From Planctomycetota bacterium (lineage in GTDB: Bacteria; Planctomycetota; UBA1135), in the NCBI GenBank assembly GCA_004295085.1, contig SHNF01000011.1, positions 154,311 through 218,310 of the forward strand: a stretch of DNA of 64,000 bases, written 5' to 3'. A program made the position numbers and the translations under genes. Shown here one piece after another: positions 53,614 through 60,672 of this stretch (its first letter is position 1; each line of letters opens with the position of its first letter). The notes under the pieces are model-generated. The model worked only from the letters and a program-made list of their open reading frames with translations, ran no database searches and was not told the origin of the DNA.

Positions 53614-55279
53614 ACGGCTCCAGCTCGTCCTGGAAGTCCGGGATGCGCCAGCGCGTGTACGGGATCTCGCGCCAGTTCTGCAGGAACAAGAACTCGGCGC
53701 TCTCGGCGCCCTGGCGCCGCCACACGATCGCGCGCAAGCGCAGCACCGGGCCGGGCGGCTCGTCGTAGCGCGACTCGGGACGCCAGTCGCGCGGCGGGAT
53801 GCGGACGTACAGATACACCGAGAACACGTCCGACTGCACTCCCACCAGATCCTGGAACCGGGCGCGCACTTCCTGGTCCGTGCGGTCCTTCAAGGTCTCG
53901 ATCTGGTCCAGGTCGCTCATGCTCTTGAAGTAATGCTTGGGCTCCGGCTCGTCTTCGCCGTAAAGGGCCTCCTCGAACGCACGCTGGTCCGAATCCAGAT
54001 CCTCCGACTCGCGCTCCGCCAGCGCCTCTTCATCCACCTTGTTGCGGTACTCGAGGATCTCGTTGACGGCCGCTGGCGACAGCTCGTCCGAGGGCAGCAG
54101 GCCCTGCAGCACCGGCCTGGGCATGGTGTTGAGGTTCAGACGCACGCCCACCATCTGCGACCCGCCCGCGCCCTGCTGCTGCCCTCCGCCGCCGGCGGGA
54201 TCCTGCGCGCCGGACTGCGGCGCCGCGCCGCCGCCTTCCTGGCCCAAGCCGCTGCCGGGGGCCTGGCCGCCGCCAAAGTCGCGCGAAGCCGCGGCGCCAC
54301 CGGAATCGCCGTCCGGGCTGCCTGCTGCCTCACCGCCGTCGCCGCCGCTGGCGGCTTCGCTCCCGGTTGTCGCGCCGCCTTCCTGGCCGGGCGGCTGCGG
54401 CGTGTCCACCGCCACCTGGGTCCAGATCGTGAACACGGTTTCGAGACCGGGCGCGATCCGGTCGCGGGTCAGGACCTGGTCGTAGTACAGCTCGGGGGTG
54501 ACGTGCTCCAGCAGCAGCAGCTCCTCGAGGCTGCCCATGAGCGTGCGGTCCTCGTCTTCCGGGTTCGAGTGGCGATCCGGGCGCGGGTACTCGGTGGAGC
54601 GCGAGCTCCCTTCCAGCCAGGTCACGATCTCCTCCATCACCTGGCGGGCCTCGCTGGAGTCCAGGTCCCCGTCCAAGTCATCGCGCAGGAAGTCGAGAAT
54701 GCGGGTGCAGCGCTCGCGCGCCTCCTCCCGGTACTCCTCGTCTTCGGCGACCAGGGCCAGGAGGTTGAACTTTGCGTTCTCGTCCTCCGCCCAGGCCGTG
54801 ACCTGGATGTCGCCCATCATGATGCGCAAGGGCCGCGCCCATGGGTCCTCCCAGGAGTCGGAGTTGGAGCCGTCGTCCTCCTCCCCCTCCTCCTGGCCTC
54901 CCCCGGTTCCACTGTCGCCTCCAGCCCCGCTCCCGCCCTGGGCTCTCGGGTCCATGAAGCCGGAGCCATCCTGGCCACCGGCATCGCCCACGCCCCCCAT
55001 GCCACCCGATCCGCCCATGCCGCCCCCGGCCTGCGGGGCGTCGTCGCGCAAGGTGTCCAGGATCTGCTGGGCGGCGCTGGCGCCGCCCACGCGCATGCGC
55101 ACGTGGTTGGCGGAATTGCGGGCGCTGGTGTCGGCCACGCTGGTTCCGAGGATCAGCTGGGCCACCAGCGCATACGTGATCAACAGCACGAACAATGTGA
55201 GGATCAGCACCACACCGCGCTGGCGCCCGCCGCGGGCGCGGCGGTAGCGACGTGGGCGCACCGGCGGCTGCATCGTCAA
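53594..55279 (-). CDS. GspK-like minor pseudopilin of a type II secretion-like system
   Basis: A 561-residue protein. A basic N-terminus precedes a prepilin-like hydrophobic helix (RGVVLILTLFVLLITYALVA, about residues 21-40). There follow a Gly-rich acidic stretch (86-140), an alpha-helical part with ENAKFNLLAL, a marker of GspK proteins, a second long Gly/Ala/Gln-rich insert (about 285-375), and NLNTMPRPVLQGLL, the SAM-like fold where GspK also has a NxN-T motif. GspK caps the pseudopilus. It is longer than typical GspK (about 330) because of the low-complexity inserts. Downstream partner of the secretin, 58 bases apart. Confidence 0.75.
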   Translation of the reverse strand: MTMQPPVRPRRYRRARGGRQRGVVLILTLFVLLITYALVAQLILGTSVADTSARNSANHVRMRVGGASAAQQILDTLRDDAPQAGGGMGGSGGMGGVGDAGGQDGSGFMDPRAQGGSGAGGDSGTGGGQEEGEEDDGSNSDSWEDPWARPLRIMMGDIQVTAWAEDENAKFNLLALVAEDEEYREEARERCTRILDFLRDDLDGDLDSSEARQVMEEIVTWLEGSSRSTEYPRPDRHSNPEDEDRTLMGSLEELLLLEHVTPELYYDQVLTRDRIAPGLETVFTIWTQVAVDTPQPPGQEGGATTGSEAASGGDGGEAAGSPDGDSGGAAASRDFGGGQAPGSGLGQEGGGAAPQSGAQDPAGGGGQQQGAGGSQMVGVRLNLNTMPRPVLQGLLPSDELSPAAVNEILEYRNKVDEEALAERESEDLDSDQRAFEEALYGEDEPEPKHYFKSMSDLDQIETLKDRTDQEVRARFQDLVGVQSDVFSVYLYVRIPPRDWRPESRYDEPPGPVLRLRAIVWRRQGAESAEFLFLQNWREIPYTRWRIPDFQDELEPFKAPEF

Positions 55280-55337
55280 AGGATCCTACCCGCTTGCGAC
55301 GCCGGCCATGGCGTCGGACTTCCCCGCCCTGCGGGGT

Positions 55338-56708
55338 TCACTCGGCCGGCCGGCCTGCGCCAAAGGGGTCGAAGATATCCCCGAAGGGCGAGATCGAGGC
55401 CTGGCGGGTCTTCACGATGGGCGTGATGATGAACAGCACCTCGGTGTCCACCAGCTCCTGGGATACGGACGAGAACAGGTACTGGAGGATCGGGATGTCC
55501 CCCAGGATCGGCACCTTGTTCTTGGCATCCCGCTCCTCTTTGAGCCTGAGTCCGCCGATCACCACCGACTGGCCGCTGCGCACGGCCAGGGCAGTGCGCG
55601 CCTCGCGCGTATTGATGCTGGGCGAGAAGAACGGGTTGCCTTCCGAGTCCGTGCTCAGCAGGATGTTGCGGCCCGGTCGGCTCACCGAGGCTTCGATCAC
55701 CATGTGCACGGTGTCGCTGCCGATGAGGAAGGGCAGCACGTTGAGGCTGACGCCCACGTTCTGGTAGTCGAGCACGGACTGCGTCACGCCCTGGGCGCTG
55801 AAGTTCGTGGCTTTGATATAGGGAATGCGCTCCGTGGACGACAAGTCGGCGGTGACCCCGTTGCGAACCACCACCCGCGGCCGCGACACGATGTCCACGC
55901 CTTCGGTGGTCTCGAGCAGCTGGATCAGCGCCTGCAACTGCAGCTCGTTGTACAGGATGGAGATCTGGCCGACCAGTCCGCTGCCTGCGGTCCCGGCCAG
56001 GTTCTGACCGGTGGGGGTCGGGAACGCGCCGCCGATGGCCCTCAGGAACGGTCCCTCCCCGTTGGGGCCGATGCCGCTGCGGTTGGTGATCAGCGGCGTG
56101 CTGCTGTTGATGGGCGTGACGCCGCGCTCGAAGCCGTGCGTGTCGGTCACCTCGATCACCTGGGCCTGGATCTCGATCTGCGGCCCGCCATTGAGGGTGA
56201 GGTCCAAGGCGTTGAAGACCTCGTCGATGTCGTGCTCGGAGCCGCGCACCACCAGAAGGTCCTCCACCGGTGACAGGGCGCCGCTGGCGGTCGGGCTGGG
56301 CGGCGCGTTGCCCGGCGGGTAGAGCGGGCCGAGGTACGCCGTACCTCCTCCCGGCTTGATCTCGGCCGTGGCCGGCGCCTCCGCGCGCGTGAGGGCGGGG
56401 CACAAGGCCGTCAGCTCCAGCATGAACTTGCCTTCCTTGTCCGTCTCCCTGGGCAGGGTGACGAAGGCGGTGTAGTCGTCGTCCCCGTGCTGGATGAAGC
56501 GGACGAAGGGATAGCGTTGCTCGATGGAGCCGGTCAGGACCACCGTCGGCGGCGTCTGGCCGGGCGTGTACGGCGCCGCGGGTGCAGGTGCGGCCGCCTC
56601 CTCGCCGTAGTCCTCGCCGAAGGGCGCCCAGACCTGTGCACACCCACCGCACGCCAGCGCGCAGCCGAGCCCCGCCAGCGTGCGCCAGGGGATCCGGAGC
56701 GGCGGCAT
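55338..56708 (-). CDS. Secretin-domain outer-membrane lipoprotein (GspD/PilQ-like)
   Basis: A 456-residue protein. A lipoprotein-type signal (ALACGGCAQV) leads to a Pro/Ala-rich stretch and a domain of about 100 residues I cannot classify. A short N-domain (LVVRGSEHDIDEVFNALDLTLNGG) precedes the secretin barrel: IEIQAQVIEVTD, LETTEGVDIVSRPRVVV and the hallmark VPILGDIPILQYLFSS. Secretins form the outer-membrane ring of type II secretion or type IV pili. It lacks the several N-domains of classic GspD. ATPase and inner-membrane genes are not in the window. Confidence 0.88.
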   Translation of the reverse strand: MPPLRIPWRTLAGLGCALACGGCAQVWAPFGEDYGEEAAAPAPAAPYTPGQTPPTVVLTGSIEQRYPFVRFIQHGDDDYTAFVTLPRETDKEGKFMLELTALCPALTRAEAPATAEIKPGGGTAYLGPLYPPGNAPPSPTASGALSPVEDLLVVRGSEHDIDEVFNALDLTLNGGPQIEIQAQVIEVTDTHGFERGVTPINSSTPLITNRSGIGPNGEGPFLRAIGGAFPTPTGQNLAGTAGSGLVGQISILYNELQLQALIQLLETTEGVDIVSRPRVVVRNGVTADLSSTERIPYIKATNFSAQGVTQSVLDYQNVGVSLNVLPFLIGSDTVHMVIEASVSRPGRNILLSTDSEGNPFFSPSINTREARTALAVRSGQSVVIGGLRLKEERDAKNKVPILGDIPILQYLFSSVSQELVDTEVLFIITPIVKTRQASISPFGDIFDPFGAGRPAE

Positions 56709-56719
56709 GGCTCCCCCCG

Positions 56720-57145
56720 CTACTTCAACGACTTGATGATGGTCTGCGTGAGATTGGAGGTGGTGTAGCCGGAGATCCCACCTTCCTCCACGATCAGCGT
56801 GTACTCGGTCCCGGCGGCTTTCTCCAGCGCGGCGCGGTACACCTCGGTGGCCTCGCGCATGAGCTGGATCCAGCGCGCACTGCCCTCCGGGACCTTCTCC
56901 TTGATGATGGTCTGGTAGGCCGGAATCTCGTTGTAAACGTCGGTGGAACGCACCGTCCCGACCTTGTGGCCCTTGGCCGGGTCGAAGTCCGACGCCTTGC
57001 CGTAGCGGATCAAGGTCGGATCGAGCTTGACCTTGTCCTGCTGCGACTGGGTAGCCCGGCCCGGAGCTTCTGCGCTCACCGAGCCGGACAGCAGTGCCAC
57101 GGCCGCGAGCGCCGTCGCGAAGAACCTGGGGGTTGAGCGGGCCAT
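56720..57145 (-). CDS. Small periplasmic protein of unknown function
   Basis: A 141-residue protein with a signal peptide (to about residue 25, SVSAEA) and a mixed alpha/beta mature domain: YNEIPAYQTIIKEKVPEG, then an amphipathic helix ATEVYRAALEKAAG and TLIVEEGGISGYTTSNLTQ. No family recognised. It follows pnp and precedes the secretin by 11 bases, so it probably belongs to the secretin/GspK unit. A purine-rich stretch (AAGGGA) precedes its ATG. Confidence 0.65.
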   Translation of the reverse strand: MARSTPRFFATALAAVALLSGSVSAEAPGRATQSQQDKVKLDPTLIRYGKASDFDPAKGHKVGTVRSTDVYNEIPAYQTIIKEKVPEGSARWIQLMREATEVYRAALEKAAGTEYTLIVEEGGISGYTTSNLTQTIIKSLK

Positions 57146-57188
57146 GGCGAAATCCCTTCGAAAACGAGTCTACCTCCCTAGTGACGTT

Positions 57189-57221
57189 GCCGCACCACGT
57201 TTGCGCATTTTTTTGTGCGGC
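57189..57221. other. Inverted repeat between pnp and the small periplasmic gene
   Basis: GCCGCAC and GTGCGGC form 7-bp arms around a 19-base spacer that contains a T7 run (A7 on the message strand). With the run inside the loop it is not an ordinary terminator; an RNA hairpin in the leader or an operator are both possible. Confidence 0.35.
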
Positions 57222-57295
57222 TCTTGAATGCGGCTACGCCCTTGGACTTACGCGCCCTGGCGGCGCCGGGTCTTGTGGCGGCGAAGCGCCCGGGA

Positions 57296-59572
57296 CTACG
57301 AGCGGTAGGAGCCCCGGGACGAGTGGGCGCCCCGGTCCCGGTCACGATCCCGGTCCCGGTCACGATCCCGGTCGCGCGGGCCGCGGTCGCGCGGGCCTCC
57401 GCGGCTGCTGGGCCGGCGCGCGCTCTCGATGGCGGCCGCGACCTGGTCCTCCGGCAGCAAGGCGACGCGCCGGCTGAGGCGCACCTTGCCGTTGTCGTCC
57501 ACGTTCACGACAACCACATCGATGTCGTCGCCGAGCTTCACCACATCGGTGACCTCGTTGACGCGCCCGTCCGCAAGCTCGGAGATGTGCACCATCCCCT
57601 CCTGGCCGCCGCCCAGGTCCACGAAGGCCCCGAACGGCTTGATGGAAGTGACCTTGCCCCGGTAGCGGGTGCCGACCGTGATCTCCTTGGTCATGTCGCG
57701 GATCGCCTGGATGGCGCGCTCCACCGCCTCGGGCGGCGTGCCGGAGACCTGCACGGTGCCGTCGTCGCCGACCACGTTGATGGAGACGCCGTACTCCTCC
57801 TGGAGCTTGCGGATGGTGGCGCCCTTGGGCCCGATCACCGCGCCGATCTTCTCCACCGGGATGGTGATGGAGCGATTGACGGGGGCGTACGCCGACAGCT
57901 GGGCGCGCGGCTGATCCAGCACCTCCGCCATCCTGTCAAGGATGTGCAGCCGGCCGACGCGGGCCTGCTCCAGGGCCTCCCACAGGATCTGGTCGGTGAG
58001 GCCCTTGACCTTGATATCCATCTGCAGGGCGGTGATGCCGTCGCGGCTGCCGGCCACCTTGAAGTCCATGTCGCCGTGGTGGTCCTCGGAGCCCAGGATG
58101 TCGCTCAGGATGACGTAATGGTCCGGCCCCTTCACCAGGCCCATGGCGATGCCGGCCACCGCGGCCGTGATGGGCACGCCGGCGTCCATCAGCGCCAGGG
58201 TTCCGCCGCACACCGAGGCCATCGAGGACGAGCCGTTCGACTCGAGGATCTCGCTGACCACGCGCATGGTGTAGGGGAAGGCTTGGTGGTCGGGCAGGAC
58301 CGCGCGCAGCGCGCGCTCGGCCAGGGCGCCGTGGCCGTACTCGCGCCGGCTCAGGCCGCGCAGCGGCCGCACCTCGCCCACCGAGAACGGCGGGAAGTTG
58401 TAGTGCAGGAGGAAGCGCTCGCGCTCCTCCTCGGTACGCAGCCCGTCGATCACCTGCTCGTCCTCGAAGCTGCCGAGGGTGGCGGTCACCAGTGCCTGGG
58501 TCTCGCCACGGGTGAACAAGGTCGAGCCGTGCACACGCGGCAGCAGGCCCGCCTCGATGTGGATGGGCCGGACGGTGGTGGTGTCACGGCCGTCCACGCG
58601 GATCCCCTCCAGGATCATCAGGCGCTCGGTGTGGCTGGCCACCTTGCCGAACAGCTTCCTGACCTGGGCCTGCCGGAGCATGGCCTGCGCATCCTCGCCC
58701 GCAGGCGCCAGCGCGGCCACGGCCTCGGCCTCCAGGGCCGCCAGGGCCGCCTTGCGCTCGTGTTTGCCGCGCGTGAGCAGGGCCTGGCGCAGGCGGGCGA
58801 CGGCCACAGTCTCGAGGATGCGCTGCTCCTCGGCGCTGGTGTCGGGCGCAGGCGCCACTTCCAGCTTGGCCGGCGCGCCGGCACGCACGCGCAGCTCGTC
58901 GATGAGGGCGCACAGCTGGCGGCAGACGTCGTGGCCGGCGCGCAAGGCCTTCAGCGTCTCCGCCTCGGGCAGCCCCCGCGCGCCGGCTTCGACCATGATG
59001 ATGGCGTCCCGCGAGGCCGCCATGGTCAGGTCCAGCTTGTTGGCGTCGTCGCCCAGGATGGTGCGCGTGGGGTTGATCAGGATGTGGCCGTCCACCCAGC
59101 CCAGGCGCACCGCGCCCATGGGACCCTGGAACGGGATCTGGGACAGGTGCAGGGCCGCGAAGGCCGCGATCATGCTGAGGGCTTCCGGCTCGTTCTCCTG
59201 GTCGTAGGAGAGCACATGGGCCATGATCTGGATGTCGTTCTTGTAGCCCTCCGCGAACATGGGCCGCACCGCGCGGTCGGTCAGGCGCGAGGCCAGGACC
59301 TCCTTGGTGGTCGGGCGCCCCTCGCGCTTGAAGAAGCCTCCCGGGATCTTGCCGGCGGCGTAGGTCTTCTCGCGATAGTCCACCGTGAGCGGGAAGAAAT
59401 CCAGGTCGCGGATCCCGCCGTCGGTGACGGCGGCGAAGACCATGGTTTCGCCGTAGGTGACCACGGCGGCACCGGCGGCCTGCTTGGCCATCCAGCCGGT
59501 TTCGATGGTAAGAGTGCGTCCCCCGATTTCACGTGAGACGGAATGAACGTTCGGATGCTGACTCAGGGTCAT
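57296..59572 (-). CDS. pnp: Polyribonucleotide nucleotidyltransferase (PNPase)
   Basis: A 758-residue 3'-5' exoribonuclease. Two RNase PH domains (about 10-230 and 310-545) flank the helical domain; the second holds the catalytic region with [16 protein letters not shown] (core [11 protein letters not shown]). A KH domain ([21 protein letters not shown], core [11 protein letters not shown]) and an S1 domain ([15 protein letters not shown]) follow. The C-terminal tail is an Arg/Asp repeat (RDRDRD) ending in RGSYRS, not found in E. coli PNPase. Follows rpsO, the classic rpsO-pnp order. Confidence 0.97.
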   Translation of the reverse strand: MTLSQHPNVHSVSREIGGRTLTIETGWMAKQAAGAAVVTYGETMVFAAVTDGGIRDLDFFPLTVDYREKTYAAGKIPGGFFKREGRPTTKEVLASRLTDRAVRPMFAEGYKNDIQIMAHVLSYDQENEPEALSMIAAFAALHLSQIPFQGPMGAVRLGWVDGHILINPTRTILGDDANKLDLTMAASRDAIIMVEAGARGLPEAETLKALRAGHDVCRQLCALIDELRVRAGAPAKLEVAPAPDTSAEEQRILETVAVARLRQALLTRGKHERKAALAALEAEAVAALAPAGEDAQAMLRQAQVRKLFGKVASHTERLMILEGIRVDGRDTTTVRPIHIEAGLLPRVHGSTLFTRGETQALVTATLGSFEDEQVIDGLRTEEERERFLLHYNFPPFSVGEVRPLRGLSRREYGHGALAERALRAVLPDHQAFPYTMRVVSEILESNGSSSMASVCGGTLALMDAGVPITAAVAGIAMGLVKGPDHYVILSDILGSEDHHGDMDFKVAGSRDGITALQMDIKVKGLTDQILWEALEQARVGRLHILDRMAEVLDQPRAQLSAYAPVNRSITIPVEKIGAVIGPKGATIRKLQEEYGVSINVVGDDGTVQVSGTPPEAVERAIQAIRDMTKEITVGTRYRGKVTSIKPFGAFVDLGGGQEGMVHISELADGRVNEVTDVVKLGDDIDVVVVNVDDNGKVRLSRRVALLPEDQVAAAIESARRPSSRGGPRDRGPRDRDRDRDRDRDRDRGAHSSRGSYRS

Positions 59573-59648
59573 GTCGCTCGTCCGCAGTGTCCGCGGGCGG
59601 TCCGGATCGGCTGATGCCTGCGGACTGAGTTCCGGGCCGCGTGGTGTC

Positions 59649-59667
59649 GGCGCCGACGTTCGGCGCC
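59649..59667 (-). promoter_or_regulatory. Perfect hairpin in the rpsO-pnp spacer
   Basis: GGCGCCGA-N3-TCGGCGCC forms an 8-bp stem with a 3-base loop in the 170-base gap, about 77 bases before the pnp ATG. In E. coli the pnp leader carries a hairpin cut by RNase III for autoregulation; position suggests a similar role here, not demonstrated. Confidence 0.4.
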
Positions 59668-59742
59668 ATGGGTATGGGTTTCCGGGAAGCCGGGGGCGCG
59701 CACGCGCCGGAGCCAGGCTTCCAAAAGGGCGTCCGGAGCCAA

Positions 59743-60012
59743 TCAGGCCCGCAAGCCGAGCCGCTCCGCCAGCGCCGCGTGGCGCTGGCTGTCGCAGCGC
59801 TGCAGGTAGGCGAGCAAGCTGTTGCGCCGGGCTACCATCTTGATGAGGCCGCGCCGCGTGGCCACGTCGTTGACGTGCCGCTGCAGGTGCGACGTCAGCG
59901 CGTCAATGCGCTGGGTCAGAAGCGCCACCTGCACCTCCGCCGAGCCGGTGTCGCCCGGCTGGCGTGCAAACTCTTGGACGGTGGCGGCTCTCGCCTCCTT
60001 GGTGACCGGCAT
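59743..60012 (-). CDS. rpsO: 30S ribosomal protein S15
   Basis: An 89-residue ribosomal protein, exactly the usual length, binding 16S rRNA in the central domain. Signature GDTGSAEVQVALLTQRI, then LTSHLQRHVNDVATRRGL and MVARRNSLLAYLQRCD. Good ribosome site AGGAG (60022-60018) five bases before the ATG. Its leader carries competing hairpins (see separate entry). Confidence 0.97.
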   Translation of the reverse strand: MPVTKEARAATVQEFARQPGDTGSAEVQVALLTQRIDALTSHLQRHVNDVATRRGLIKMVARRNSLLAYLQRCDSQRHAALAERLGLRA

Positions 60013-60084
60013 GGAATCTCCTGTTGGGCGCCTGCTCGAGGCTCCGGGATTCCCGGACTGTCCCGGGAAAGGCGGAGAAGTATA
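60013..60084 (-). promoter_or_regulatory. rpsO promoter and structured leader
   Basis: Reverse-strand TATACT at 60084-60079 is a good -10 box; the expected transcript starts near 60072. The leader contains three related segments, CCGGGA (44-49), TCCCGG (51-56) and TCCCGGG (61-67, numbers within 600xx), that can pair in mutually exclusive ways. S15 represses its own translation through leader RNA in several bacteria with unrelated structures, so a local version is plausible. Confidence 0.45.
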
Positions 60085-60126
60085 ACGTCCGCGCGGCCGC
60101 GCGGAAACTGCTCCCCTGGGCGGCGC

Positions 60127-60672
60127 CTAGAGCGGCGGGGGCCCCGGGAAGGGCTCCAGCAAGGTCGTGATCGCCTGGCGCAGCAGTTGGGCCCGCCGCT
60201 CCGGAGGCGACAGGGCGGACACGGCCTTGCTCTCGAGCTGCACGTTCTGCGCCATGCGCACCGTGCCCACGAGGCCTCCGTCCTCCCCGTAGAAGGTCGC
60301 CTCCAGGTCCACGTACAAGCGCCCCTCGGTCTGGGCGTGAGCGTCGTTCCACTGGTGCACCAGCACATCCAGCATGCCGCTGTTGGGGTAGGAAAGCGAC
60401 GTCGGGTTGGCCCGGTACTGGCTGTCCACGACCGCGCGGCTGAGCGTGCTGTAGCCCCGGGCCAGCAGCTCCTCCGTGAGCGCGCGCCGCAGCTCCTCCG
60501 TGGGCGCCGTCACGGCGTTGGGATCGGTGCGCACCGGCAGCACCGCCACGTTGGCCGGCCCGCGCTCGCGGCTGATGTTGGGCTGGATCGCGGTCTTCGT
60601 GGAGGAAGACTGGCAGGAGCTGAGCAGGCCGAGGGCGGCGAGGGACAGCGCGAGGACGGGGCAGCGGATCAT
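60127..60672 (-). CDS. Lipoprotein of unknown function
   Basis: A 181-residue lipoprotein with a typical signal and lipobox (LGLLSSC, Cys20). The mature protein begins with a Ser/Thr linker and then NVAVLPVR, LRRALTEELLARGYSTLSRAVVDS and GRLYVDLEATFYGEDGGLVG. The pattern recalls small outer-membrane lipoproteins with an alpha/beta fold (GNA1162-like), but I cannot confirm a family. Its ATG overlaps the stop of the large Ig-like protein, so the two are probably made together. Confidence 0.7.
   Translation of the reverse strand: MIRCPVLALSLAALGLLSSCQSSSTKTAIQPNISRERGPANVAVLPVRTDPNAVTAPTEELRRALTEELLARGYSTLSRAVVDSQYRANPTSLSYPNSGMLDVLVHQWNDAHAQTEGRLYVDLEATFYGEDGGLVGTVRMAQNVQLESKAVSALSPPERRAQLLRQAITTLLEPFPGPPPL

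Noticed and set aside
57189..57221. Intrinsic terminator of pnp
   Set aside because: The homopolymer run is inside the loop, not after the stem.
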